A DNA stretch of 64,000 nucleotides, taken from the NCBI RefSeq assembly GCF_002917095.1, contig NZ_PQGA01000006.1, positions 248,001-312,000 of the forward strand, given 5' to 3'. A model generated the notes under the pieces. The model made no database searches. It had not been told where the DNA came from and saw only the letters and a program-made list of their open reading frames with translations. This DNA comes from Paraburkholderia eburnea. Lineage in GTDB: Bacteria > Pseudomonadota > Gammaproteobacteria > Burkholderiales > Burkholderiaceae. Position numbers and translations under genes: made by a program. Positions 53,148 through 61,706 of the stretch are shown in pieces (within the stretch, counting starts at the first letter, position 1; each line of letters begins with the position of its first letter).

Positions 53148-54485
53148 ATGGATACCTTATCGGCTTCATTGCCGGCGGAGCGCGCGGTCCTGTACGTGTC
53201 CAGCAATCCGGACAGCCGTATCGTCGAATTGCTGACGAAGGCCGCATGGCAGGTTGTCCTGGTGCCCACGGACACGGAAACGGCGCGCGTCACGATCGCG
53301 AAGGCCGCGCCGCGAGTCGGCCTGATCGAGTTGCCGCATAACGCCACGCCTGAGCAACTGAGCGCACTGCAAAAGTGCCTGCGGCGCGCGAAAATCACGT
53401 GGATCGTGCTCGTTCAGCCCGGTCAGTCCGATGCGGCCGCGACCCGTCAGTTCATCCTCGATCACTGCTACGACTTCATCACGTCGCCCTACCCCGAGCC
53501 GAGCCTGCTGTTCGCCATCGGCCACGCCTATGGCCTCGCGACGCTGCGCGATGCGTCGAGCGCCGCTCCCGACGAAACGAAGCGCGTGACCAGCCGTCGC
53601 GCGCCCGGCCAGTTCGACATGATCGGCGAATGCGAATCCATGCAGGAGCTTTACCGCGGCATTCACCGGTGTGCGCGCACGGCTGCGCCCGTTTTCATTT
53701 CCGGCGAGTCCGGAACCGGCAAGGAACTCGCTGCACGCGCGGTTCACAACCGCTCGGCGCGAGGGCGTCAGCCCTATGTCGCCATCAATTGCGCGGCCAT
53801 TCCCACGACGCTGCTGCAAGCCGAATTATTCGGCCACGAGCGCGGCGCATTCACAGGCGCGTTGCAACAGAAGATCGGCCGCATCGAATCGGCGGCACAC
53901 GGCACGCTGTTTCTCGACGAGATTGGCGACATGCCTTATTCGTGTCAGGCGGTCTTGCTGCGCTTCCTTCAGGAGGGCACCTTCGAGCGCCTTGGCAGTA
54001 ATACGCCGATTAAAGTGGACGCCCGCATTATCTCGGCGACCCATGTGGATCTGGAAGCGGCCGTGGCGCAAGGAAAGTTTCGCGCCGACCTCTATCACCG
54101 GCTTTGCGTGCTGAAAATCACCAATCCACCACTGCGCGAGCGGGATACGGATATCGAATTGCTCGCGCAACATGCGCTTGCGCTTTACAGGAAGGAAGCA
54201 CAGCACAAGATACGCGGCTTTTCCGCCGATGCGCTGGTGGCGCTGCGTCAATACGATTGGCCCGGCAATGTGCGTGAGCTATTCAACTGCATCCGTCGCA
54301 CCGTGGTGATGGCCGAAAGCCCGATTATCACCGCTGCCGACCTCGGCTTGCAGGTGTCGCCCGAATCGCTGAGCGACGCGTTAAATGAAGCGCAAGCGCA
54401 GGCACAAGTACCGGCAACGACTTCGAAGGTTACGACGAATAGCGCGAGAAAAACGGCACGTTCCCGTTCTGCCGTGCACGCGTGA
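53148..54485 (+). CDS. VpsR-like sigma-54 enhancer-binding protein lacking a visible Fis-type HTH
   Basis: A 445-residue regulator. Residues 1-130 form a VpsR-type receiver-like domain without a clear phosphoacceptor site. The AAA+ domain carries Walker A GESGTGKE (186-193), the sigma-54 contact loop GAFTGA (233-238) and Walker [14 protein letters not shown]/BerB-type proteins bind c-di-GMP and activate exopolysaccharide genes. After the AAA+ domain only about 40 residues remain ([27 protein letters not shown]), with no recognisable Fis helix-turn-helix. The start follows GGGGGAAC; GTG 53067 is an alternative. Targets may be the adjacent glycosyltransferase or pilus genes. Confidence 0.85.
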   Translation: MDTLSASLPAERAVLYVSSNPDSRIVELLTKAAWQVVLVPTDTETARVTIAKAAPRVGLIELPHNATPEQLSALQKCLRRAKITWIVLVQPGQSDAAATRQFILDHCYDFITSPYPEPSLLFAIGHAYGLATLRDASSAAPDETKRVTSRRAPGQFDMIGECESMQELYRGIHRCARTAAPVFISGESGTGKELAARAVHNRSARGRQPYVAINCAAIPTTLLQAELFGHERGAFTGALQQKIGRIESAAHGTLFLDEIGDMPYSCQAVLLRFLQEGTFERLGSNTPIKVDARIISATHVDLEAAVAQGKFRADLYHRLCVLKITNPPLRERDTDIELLAQHALALYRKEAQHKIRGFSADALVALRQYDWPGNVRELFNCIRRTVVMAESPIITAADLGLQVSPESLSDALNEAQAQAQVPATTSKVTTNSARKTARSRSAVHA

Positions 54486-54678
54486 GAAAGACCGCATCAA
54501 GGCGGGGAGCGCCTGCGCCGTCGCAAAGATCCGGGAGATTTTCTAACGCGGTCTTTAGAGTTTGGGTATTTATCTGCGTCACATCCTGCAGCAATAACTC
54601 ACGACGCCATCAGGCTGCCTGATATATGCAGTAAAATGCGATCTGATACCTACACATCTAAACCGCCTTTGATCGCCA

Positions 54679-55185
54679 ATGGCCAGAAAATCCACCGTCG
54701 CCCCCGCCTCGACCCCAGCGAGTACACCGGCACTGCCAGGCGCCGAAGCTACGCGGCGCGCCATACCACCCATGCGCCTGAGCTATCTGATCGGTCAACT
54801 TGACCGCGTCATTTCGCGGCGTCTTGCCGAGGCGCTCGTACTACACGGCCTGACGCTTCCGCAATACACTGCCTTGTCCGTGCTGCGCGCGCGTGGCCGC
54901 TCATCGAATGCACAGATCGCCGAGCGCTCGTTCATCACGCCGCAATCCGCCAATGAGGTCGTGAAGACGATGGAGGCCAACGGCTGGGTCGCACGAGAGT
55001 CCGATCCGATGAACCGGCGCGTTGTTCTGCTTTCCTTGACCGAGGCGGGAAAGACACTGCTTGATGCCTGCGACCAGGCTGTCGATCAGGTCGAGCGCGC
55101 GATGCTAGACGACGTTGCCCCGGCTACTGCGCAAACGCTTCAGTTGTTGCTGCACACCTGCGTGCGCAATCTGCGCGCAGTGTAA
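54679..55185 (+). CDS. MarR-family regulator
   Basis: A 168-residue regulator. After about 30 Ala/Pro/Thr-rich residues the winged helix-turn-helix spans LTLPQYTALSVLRARGRSS, AQIAERSFITPQSANEVVKT and the wing DPMNRRVVLLSLTEAG. Dimerisation helices flank it. It is alone and the target is not obvious; an in-frame ATG at 54772 would remove the disordered N terminus. MarR proteins commonly sense phenolic compounds or oxidants. Confidence 0.88.
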   Translation: MARKSTVAPASTPASTPALPGAEATRRAIPPMRLSYLIGQLDRVISRRLAEALVLHGLTLPQYTALSVLRARGRSSNAQIAERSFITPQSANEVVKTMEANGWVARESDPMNRRVVLLSLTEAGKTLLDACDQAVDQVERAMLDDVAPATAQTLQLLLHTCVRNLRAV

Positions 55186-55503
55186 AAACTGTCTGCATTG
55201 CTAACTTGTTGCGGCGCATCGTGAGCAGCGCATCAATCGCCGCCACCACCGTTGCCGGAATGCTCGCGGCGATCACCGCGGGCGTGCGCCGTACTCGCGT
55301 CCACTGCGTCTGCCGCCATACACATACAAACAATCCTCTTCATTGGATCGCCGTAATTTTTATGCAGCACTCCTCTTTTATTACGGTGTATCGATAACCC
55401 TCGTTTTTTTCAATGCGCGCGGCACGCGGGATGCGCATATTGGGTTCAGACAGGCAGCAGTCGCCTGCGTCGATATTTCAGTCTATTTATGGAGGAACGG
55501 ATC
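55186..55503. other. 318-bp intergenic region
   Basis: It lies between the marR stop and the small secreted protein. A 63-codon frame from TTG 55206 exists but has no ribosome site. The part near 55330-55420 is AT-rich with T tracts (ctcgtttttttc) and could contain the end of the marR message and the promoter for the gene at 55504. No other structure is visible. Confidence 0.4.
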
Positions 55504-55824
55504 ATGATGAAGGCAACCAGCACCCTGATCGCAGCGCTTGCCGCACTCGCGCTGTCCGGCGGCACGTTCGCGCAGTCGAGCGGCGGCACTGGCAGCGGCT
55601 CGTCGAGTCATGGCGCGACGGCCAACCCGGCGATGAACCAGATGAACGACACGTCGAGCGGCTATGGCATGCCGGGCGCGACTAATTCGGACGCGGGCTC
55701 GGGCATGACGTCGCCCAATTCGATGCAGCCGAACGGCATGAACAACAATTCGACGCCAACCCCTGCGCCGAAGACCAATAACACGCTTGCGACCCCATCG
55801 GTGGTGTCACCCGTTGGGCATTAA
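55504..55824 (+). CDS. Small secreted Gly/Ser/Asn-rich protein
   Basis: A 106-residue protein with a clear signal peptide (MMKATSTLIAALAALALSGG, cleaved near TFAQ). The mature part is low complexity, rich in Gly, Ser, Asn, Pro and Met (SSGYGMPGATNSDAGSGM), resembling the tail of the DUF4148 protein at 22625. GGAGG lies nine bases before ATG 55504. Function unknown; periplasmic or surface location expected. Confidence 0.75.
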   Translation: MMKATSTLIAALAALALSGGTFAQSSGGTGSGSSSHGATANPAMNQMNDTSSGYGMPGATNSDAGSGMTSPNSMQPNGMNNNSTPTPAPKTNNTLATPSVVSPVGH

Positions 55825-56173
55825 TCGCAAACAGGCACGATAGTCGCGAATGCCCACCTGCCCGCCTGCGTCACCCGCCCCGGCATCGTTCAAACTTTGC
55901 GCACGCGGCAAATGAAGCGCATCAAGACAAGACGGATTACCCGCCCGCGAGGAGATTCTGAATGGGGAGTGCAACGGGGAACAAGAAGATGGGCAAAACA
56001 CGTCCAACCGTGACGCTCACGGACGAACGATCCTGCACACAATGCGAGCCATCAAGCCAGATTCGGCTCCCGACTGACATTGTGTGGCAGCAAGCGGATG
56101 AACACGGTGCGCGGCGCGCAGCGGCACCTGAGTGGCGCGCTCGAGCGCATCCGTGAACAATCGGCCCGACGCG
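55825..56173. other. 349-bp convergent intergenic region
   Basis: It separates the secreted-protein gene (+) from infA (-). A 64-codon frame at 55962-56156 has a GAGGAG sequence upstream of its ATG but no recognisable domain, and the composition is not coding-like; it is left uncalled. No terminator with a T tract is obvious on either strand. Confidence 0.4.
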
Positions 56174-56434
56174 TTACCGGCGGCGCATGGCGGGGCGAGG
56201 TGCTCCGCTGCTCGCATCCTTGTGCCGGAAGTTGATGCGGCCCTTGGTCAGATCGTAGACCGACAACTCGAGCGTAACCCGGTCGCCAGCGATAATACGG
56301 ATGTGATTCTTACGCATGCGGCCCGATGCGTACGCGTTCACAACAACGCCGTTCTCCAGCGTGACGCGATACTTGCTGTCCGGCAGCACTTCGTCGACGA
56401 CACCGTCGAGTTCAAGCAGTTCTTCCTTCGCCAA
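56174..56434 (-). CDS. infA: Translation initiation factor IF-1, infA2 type
   Basis: An 86-residue OB-fold protein that binds the ribosomal A site during initiation. Characteristic segments are [38 protein letters not shown] and [16 protein letters not shown]. It has about 14 residues more than the usual 72, in a C-terminal extension ([14 protein letters not shown]). The start is TTG at 56434, supported by AGGAGG seven bases upstream and by MAKEE alignment. In Burkholderia a second infA lies in the ribosomal-protein cluster; this one appears to be the extra copy. Confidence 0.94.
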   Translation of the reverse strand: MAKEELLELDGVVDEVLPDSKYRVTLENGVVVNAYASGRMRKNHIRIIAGDRVTLELSVYDLTKGRINFRHKDASSGAPRPAMRRR

Positions 56435-56878
56435 ATCCAATCCTCCTGAAATACACAATGCCGCGCTCACGCGCAGCGCAGATAGTGACCCCGAACAAAC
56501 GCCATCGGCCAGGTCCTGATGCACCACTGGCGACCCTGAAGGCCGGCAACATCCGCAGATACAGTCGGGAACAGGAAACGACGTGGCCCTCGGCGCGCCA
56601 GAGTCAGGCGATCCGACACCGCGACAAGCAATGTGCTAATGCACAGGGCAATTCGTGCTCTTGATGAGCCAACCGGGGACACGGATCGTCGGCGTTCGCC
56701 TGAGCCAATCCGCAAAGACGAACATCGAGCGCGTATGCCCGCAGGGTGTCCGGTCTGCGAGCGCAGTGGACACCAATGCGGGACACACGAGATACGCGTG
56801 GCATACGCCGCCACGGTATGAGACAGGGCATTCGCGCCGCCGATGGGACGAACCCAAGGCGGCTGCGTTGCAAACAGC
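56435..56878. other. 444-bp region between the cold-shock gene and infA
   Basis: Both flanking genes run leftward, so this is a downstream region for the cold-shock gene and an upstream one for infA. Several open frames cross it on both strands, but none has a ribosome site. A long infA leader is possible. No clear terminator or palindrome was seen. Confidence 0.4.
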
Positions 56879-57082
56879 TTACAGCGGGGTGATGTTCGAA
56901 GCCTGGAGGCCCTTCGGACCACGCTTGACTTCGTAGCTGACCTTTTGGCCTTCAGCCAGGGTCTTGAAGCCCGTGCCGCGCACTTCCGAGAAGTGTGCGA
57001 ACAGGTCGTCGCCGCCCTTGTCCGGAGTGATGAAGCCAAAGCCCTTGCTGTCGTTAAACCATTTGACGGTACCGGTTTCCAC
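56879..57082 (-). CDS. csp: Cold-shock protein
   Basis: A 67-residue single-domain cold-shock protein that binds single-stranded RNA/DNA. RNP1 is KGFGFITPD and RNP2 is DLFAHFSEV; the ends [11 protein letters not shown] and [13 protein letters not shown] match the CspA/CspD-like family. The start is GTG at 57082 with GAGGA about nine bases upstream. The A-rich leader before it contains a small hairpin. The gene is divergent from the diguanylate cyclase and in line with infA. Confidence 0.96.
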   Translation of the reverse strand: METGTVKWFNDSKGFGFITPDKGGDDLFAHFSEVRGTGFKTLAEGQKVSYEVKRGPKGLQASNITPL

Positions 57083-57472
57083 TAAAAAATCCTCAAAAAA
57101 CTGAATAAAAACACACACGCCCCCGAAAGGGCGATACAAAAATCAAGCGGGATAGGTCAACGAATGCCGCGAATCGCAGCAAATGGTGAACAGACACAGC
57201 TAGAAAATTAGCAGATTGAACTTACGCGCTATTTGGCATCCCGTCAAGCACTTTCGTTGCCGCTCGCCCTATCCTCGACAAGTCCGGCCCTCAAAGCCGC
57301 GCGGCACCCACAAGAAACCAGGCGATCGTTTGCGGCCCCTTACCCGTTGGCGGCGATCGCATCGAGCAGCTTTCAGGCTATTCGGGCCTGAAAGCTGCGG
57401 TAAATCGGCTTATGCAACAATACCTGAGGAACGTCCGACGGATGGCATGTAACGCTCTTGCAGGATAAGTGC
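57083..57472. other. 390-bp divergent region with the cold-shock 5' leader
   Basis: The part next to the cold-shock gene is A-rich on the + strand and contains the hairpin cgcccc-gaaa-gggcg at 57119-57133, about 37-51 bases before the start codon on the transcribed side. Structured leaders are usual for cold-shock messages, where they act as temperature sensors. The rest presumably holds the promoter of the diguanylate cyclase gene; no specific element is assigned. Confidence 0.5.
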
Positions 57473-58777
57473 ATGACCGAATCGCCCCCCACATCGCCTG
57501 AACGCGTTGAAAGCACCGCAGTGGGCATCGCCATCATCCGGCGCGATGCACACGGCGATTGGGTCGCTAACGTCGCGAATCGGCAATTCTTCAACCTGGC
57601 GGCGCAGGCACAACGAACCGACACTCCCGCGCTGCCGGTTTCCGTCAGAACGCTGGTGCCGGCCGCCGCATGGGCGGGGTTCCGCGACGCGCTCCACGCG
57701 TGCTTCACCCTTCCACAGGCCAGCACCGCAGAACAGGCTGGCATCGCCCATGACGGCGCGCACTGCTGGCGCTATTCGCTGACACCGCTTGCCCGCGCAA
57801 ACGACAGCGCAACCCCGCTGGAAATTCTCGCCACCACCGTAGCGATCGCACCGGCGCTCCCGAACAGCGCGCTCGCGCAAACAGCCAGTGCCTCGCGCTA
57901 TCGCGCGGTGGTCGATTCGGCCTATGACGCGATCGTCACGATCGACCAGTCGCACAACATCACCCTGTTCAATCGCGCGGCGGAGAACCTGTTCGGCTAC
58001 ACGGCCGCCGAAGTGCTCGGTCAGCGCATCGAGACCCTATTGCCCGAAACAGCGCGCCCGCATCACTCACGCAACGTGCGAAAGTTCGCCGAATCGCCGC
58101 TCACGGAGCTGCGCCCGATGAACCCGCCGCGCATGGACGCGAGCAACAGCGTGTTCGGGCGGCATCGCGACGGTTCGATCATCCCGGTCGAGATCGCGAT
58201 TTCCAGAATCGATGTGGACGGCCACACCGAATTCACCGCGGTCGTGCGCGATATTACCGATCGCGCGCAACTCATGGACCGCCTGAAAAAGCAGGCCGTG
58301 ACCGACGCGTTGACCGGCCTGCCCAATCGCCGCGAGTTCCTGGAGTTCGTCGAGAAAATACAGCGCACTCAGGTTGCGCTCTCGGTGTTCATTCTCGACA
58401 TCGATCACTTCAAGGAGATCAACGATAACTACGGGCACGACGTCGGCGACGAAGTGCTCTGCGTACTCGCGAATATCGGCGTCGACCAGACCGGCGAACC
58501 CGGCGTGTTCGCCCGTTGGGGCGGCGAGGAATTCGTTGCGGCGCTGCCAGGCGCCGATGCCGCGCAGGCGTACAGCATCGCCGAGCGGTTGCGCCTGCGC
58601 TTCGAGCGGCAGGATTTCGAGCACGCATGGCGTCTCAAGCCGATTCCTTTCACCGTGAGCATCGGCGTCGTGACGCGCAAGGCCGGTGAGCACAACGTCG
58701 AAGCGCTGATGAAACGAGCGGATCGCGCGCTCTACCGCGCGAAAAAGTCGGGCCGCAATCGGGTGGAGATCGGCTGA
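57473..58777 (+). CDS. PAS-GGDEF diguanylate cyclase
   Basis: A 434-residue soluble protein. The N-terminal 130 residues are a divergent PAS-like domain. A second PAS domain (about 140-265; AYDAIVTIDQSHNITLFNRA, GYTAAEVLGQ) is followed by a coiled link and a GGDEF domain with GGEEF at 350-354. The active-site motif is intact and there is no RxxD inhibitory site five residues before it, so feedback by c-di-GMP may be weak. The ATG at 57473 follows AGGATAAG; TTG 57458 is less likely. It would raise c-di-GMP in response to a cytosolic signal. Confidence 0.93.
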   Translation: MTESPPTSPERVESTAVGIAIIRRDAHGDWVANVANRQFFNLAAQAQRTDTPALPVSVRTLVPAAAWAGFRDALHACFTLPQASTAEQAGIAHDGAHCWRYSLTPLARANDSATPLEILATTVAIAPALPNSALAQTASASRYRAVVDSAYDAIVTIDQSHNITLFNRAAENLFGYTAAEVLGQRIETLLPETARPHHSRNVRKFAESPLTELRPMNPPRMDASNSVFGRHRDGSIIPVEIAISRIDVDGHTEFTAVVRDITDRAQLMDRLKKQAVTDALTGLPNRREFLEFVEKIQRTQVALSVFILDIDHFKEINDNYGHDVGDEVLCVLANIGVDQTGEPGVFARWGGEEFVAALPGADAAQAYSIAERLRLRFERQDFEHAWRLKPIPFTVSIGVVTRKAGEHNVEALMKRADRALYRAKKSGRNRVEIG

Positions 58778-58830
58778 CGGGCACGGGATTCGCGCACGCC
58801 ACCAGAGTGTGCAGCGAACCGGAGACAGCC

Positions 58831-59088
58831 ATGAAGGCGTTTGATTACCGCGCGGTCCGTGCCGTGATGCGCGTTGCGGCGCTTGCGCTGTCCAGTGCGG
58901 CTGCGCTTGCACAGGCGCAGCAGTCACAAGACACGCCGCAAGCCTCGCCGATGGTCAAGCCACCCACAGCGGCTTCGGGCGCCGCAAGCGCGACCAATCC
59001 CGACAACATGCCGGTCAAGAAGCCCCAACAACCCACCAACGACCGCATGATCCGCAGCGAACCCGCGAGCGCCGCCAAGGCGAAGTAG
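58831..59088 (+). CDS. Small secreted Pro/Ala/Gln-rich protein
   Basis: An 85-residue protein with a signal peptide (AVMRVAALALSSAAALAQAQ) and a disordered Pro, Ala, Ser, Lys-rich mature part (MVKPPTAASGAAS..KKPQQPTNDRM). GGAGACAG precedes ATG 58831. It lies 53 bp after the diguanylate cyclase in the same direction and may be co-transcribed. No family recognised. Confidence 0.72.
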   Translation: MKAFDYRAVRAVMRVAALALSSAAALAQAQQSQDTPQASPMVKPPTAASGAASATNPDNMPVKKPQQPTNDRMIRSEPASAAKAK

Positions 59089-59162
59089 CGTGGCGTGCAT
59101 GACTGGCGCCGCGGGCACGCGCGCTGCGCAGTCATAGTCGTTGTTCACATGGGAGAAAGATC

Positions 59163-59315
59163 ATGCCGCTCAGCAAGGGAAAGTCTCGCGAAGCGATCTC
59201 GAAGAACATCAAGACAGAGGTGAAGCAAGGGAAGCCGCAAAAACAGGCCGTCGCGATTGCATTGAACGAGGCGCGCAAGTCCGGCGCAAAGATTCCAAAG
59301 AAGCATTCGAAATAG
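59163..59315 (+). CDS. DUF6496-like basic microprotein, 50 residues
   Basis: A 50-residue, strongly basic protein ([19 protein letters not shown], then [19 protein letters not shown], ending KKHSK). The [24 protein letters not shown] pattern is that of DUF6496/KTSC-like microproteins widespread in Burkholderiaceae. GGGAGAAAGATC precedes the ATG. Its 15 or so Lys/Arg residues suggest nucleic acid binding, which is only an inference from charge. Confidence 0.78.
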   Translation: MPLSKGKSREAISKNIKTEVKQGKPQKQAVAIALNEARKSGAKIPKKHSK

Positions 59316-59353
59316 GCTACGCGCCGGTAGTATCCCGAACGGTCCCGGAGGGT

Positions 59354-59375
59354 CGGCCGCGCTTTTGCGCGGCCG
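59354..59375. terminator. Probable bidirectional terminator between microprotein and katE
   Basis: A perfect 9-bp GC stem (cggccgcgc / gcgcggccg) with loop tttt, located between the stop of the microprotein gene (59315) and the stop of katE (59392). There is no long T tract on either side, so the strength is uncertain. Confidence 0.55.
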
Positions 59376-59391
59376 GGTCCGTTTGACTACA

Positions 59392-61500
59392 TCACGCTGG
59401 CACCCCTTCGGCGAGCGCCGCGCGCGACCACACGCGATGCTGCCCCGCCGTTTCGATGAACGCTTCGATCACCCGCCTGAGATCGGCCGCATCGCCTTGC
59501 GCCACGCCATCCGCGCCATCGGGCAATTGCGCGGCGTTCAGCAGCAAACGCCCGGTATCCACCGCGCCGATTGCCTTCAGATGCTTGAACGCTTCATTCA
59601 CGAAGTGACGCGCGTCGCCCGACTGCACGAGCGCCTGCGCCGCCTGCTCGCCGCCTGGCACGAAAACGGCATCGAACATCACCGAAGGCATGCCGGCGAT
59701 GGTCGCGTCGGGCACCAGCTTGCCGATGGGTTCCAGCGTTGGCGCGATCAACAGCGCGGTCGCGCCCTCTTTGGCGAAGGCGTCGCGTAGTTGCTGGATC
59801 ATGGCGGCGTCGCCCCCAGGCGCGCTCAATAGCGCAATCTTGCGCGTCGCAATGCCCGGCTTTGCGCAGTTGAGCAGACTCAGCGCGGGCGACGATTCCG
59901 GCTTCGGCTTACCCAGTTTGCTTCCCGCCTTTGGCTTGGGCAGTCCTAGCGCCTGAGCGACTCGCGCAGCCAGATCCGCATCGATATTCGCGAGGATTGC
60001 GTTCACCACGCGCTCGCGTATTGCGGGCTGCTTGACCTTGCCGAGTTCGAACGAATACGCCGCCAGAATGTGCGCTTGCTCCGGCTCCGACATGCTCTGA
60101 TAAAACATCGTCGCCTGCGAAAAATGGTCAGCGAACGAGTCGCTTCGCACACGGATCTTCGTGCCGTCCATTCGCTCCTGATAGCTCTCGAAGCCGCCGT
60201 CCTTGGGCGTGGTCTCTTTTGGCCAGCCCTCGCCCACGGAATTCGGCTCGTAAGACGCCTCGCCGACGTTGATGGTCTGGCGGTGCATCCCATCGCGCTG
60301 ATTATTCTGGAATGGACACACAGGGCGATTAATCGGAATTTCATGGAAATTGGGTCCGCCGAGCCGGCTGATCTGCGTATCGGTATACGAGAACAAACGC
60401 CCCTGCAACAGCGGGTCGTTACTGAAATCCATGCCTGGCACGATATGGCCAGGATGAAACGCCACCTGCTCCGTTTCGGCGAAAAAGTTGTCCGGATTGC
60501 GGTTAAGCGTCATTTTGCCGATCAGCTTGACCGGCACCAGTTCTTCCGGAATCAGCTTGGTCGGATCGAGCAGATCGAAACCGAATTGATGCTCGTCGGC
60601 CTCCTCGACAATTTGCACCCCCAGTTCGTACTCCGGATAATCCCCGCGCTCGATGGCCTCCCATAGATCGCGCCGATGAAAATCGGGATCCTTGCCCGCG
60701 ATCTTCTGCGCCTCGTCCCAGACGAGCGAATAGGCACCCAGCACCGGCCGCCAGTGCCACTTCACGAAGCGCGCGCGGCCTTTCGCGTCGATCAGGCGAA
60801 ACGTGTGCACACCAAAGCCTTGCATGGTGCGCAGGCTCTTCGGAATGGCGCGATCGGACATTGCCCACATCACCATGTGCGCGCTTTCCGGCACCAGCGA
60901 GACGAAGTCCCAGAAGGTGTCGTGCGCGGTGCCGCCCGTGGGCATTTCATCGGGCGCCTCGGGCTTCACGGCATGCACGAAGTCGGGGAACTTGATCGCG
61001 TCCTGAATGAAGAAGACCGGCATGTTATTGCCGACAAGGTCAAAATTTCCCTCCTCCGTATAGAACTTGGTGGCGAAACCGCGCACGTCGCGCACGGTGT
61101 CGGCCGAGCCGCGCGGGCCTTGCACGGTGGAAAACCGTACATAGACGGGCGTGGTTTGCGCGGGATCCTGCAAGAACGCCGCGCGCGTGATCTTCGACTG
61201 GGATTCATAGACCTGGAAATAACCGTGCGCCGCCGAACCGCGCGCGTGCACGATGCGTTCGGGAATGCGCTCATGGTCGAAGTGCGTGATTTTCTCGCGC
61301 ATGATGAAATCTTCGAGCAGGCTTGGGCCGCGTGGGCCCGCACGCAGACTATTCTGGTTGTCGGCGATCTTCACGCCCTGATTCGTGCGCAGCGCTTCAC
61401 CGTCGGCGCGCACGCGAAACGGTTCGAGACTTTGCGATTTGGCGTCCGGACTGCCGGGATCAGCAGGGGTCTTGTTATGGGGACGGTTTCGATGTGGCAT
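59392..61500 (-). CDS. katE: Large-subunit catalase HPII
   Basis: A 702-residue heme catalase that dismutates H2O2. It has the N-terminal arm of HPII enzymes, the active-site His in [12 protein letters not shown], the distal Asn in [14 protein letters not shown], and the proximal Tyr in [13 protein letters not shown]. From about residue 545 the C-terminal flavodoxin/class I glutamine-amidotransferase-like domain follows ([27 protein letters not shown]), which marks the large clade. AGGAG lies six bases before ATG 61500. It is divergent from transketolase; HPII genes are often under RpoS control. Confidence 0.97.
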   Translation of the reverse strand: MPHRNRPHNKTPADPGSPDAKSQSLEPFRVRADGEALRTNQGVKIADNQNSLRAGPRGPSLLEDFIMREKITHFDHERIPERIVHARGSAAHGYFQVYESQSKITRAAFLQDPAQTTPVYVRFSTVQGPRGSADTVRDVRGFATKFYTEEGNFDLVGNNMPVFFIQDAIKFPDFVHAVKPEAPDEMPTGGTAHDTFWDFVSLVPESAHMVMWAMSDRAIPKSLRTMQGFGVHTFRLIDAKGRARFVKWHWRPVLGAYSLVWDEAQKIAGKDPDFHRRDLWEAIERGDYPEYELGVQIVEEADEHQFGFDLLDPTKLIPEELVPVKLIGKMTLNRNPDNFFAETEQVAFHPGHIVPGMDFSNDPLLQGRLFSYTDTQISRLGGPNFHEIPINRPVCPFQNNQRDGMHRQTINVGEASYEPNSVGEGWPKETTPKDGGFESYQERMDGTKIRVRSDSFADHFSQATMFYQSMSEPEQAHILAAYSFELGKVKQPAIRERVVNAILANIDADLAARVAQALGLPKPKAGSKLGKPKPESSPALSLLNCAKPGIATRKIALLSAPGGDAAMIQQLRDAFAKEGATALLIAPTLEPIGKLVPDATIAGMPSVMFDAVFVPGGEQAAQALVQSGDARHFVNEAFKHLKAIGAVDTGRLLLNAAQLPDGADGVAQGDAADLRRVIEAFIETAGQHRVWSRAALAEGVPA

Positions 61501-61706
61501 GGCAACTCCTGAGGGTTAGCCAGCCCACAGCGCAATCGATGTGCCGCCCAATGCTCAGCCAGAACCAAAGCGAAAACGCACGCAGACACTTTGCGCGAGC
61601 CGTTTCGCGCCTTGGGATACGGTATGGAAATTGCGCCTGAATCACCTGTTTGACCGCCAGCCTCCTGGCTGTCAGCACGTCTGCAAACACGGAACAAGGA
61701 AGCCCC
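61501..61706. promoter_or_regulatory. Divergent promoter region katE / tkt
   Basis: A 206-bp spacer that must hold both promoters. The katE side has the ribosome site ctcaggag just before its start, and the tkt side has acaaggaagcccc. I cannot identify an OxyR or sigma-S element with confidence. Confidence 0.45.

Noticed and set aside
55206..55397. 63-codon frame from TTG with a hydrophobic segment
   Set aside because: No ribosome site and no homologue recognised; the hydrophobic run is short.
55962..56156. 64-codon frame with a GAGGAG upstream
   Set aside because: The ribosome-like site is the only support; translation looks non-coding and the region is convergent intergenic.
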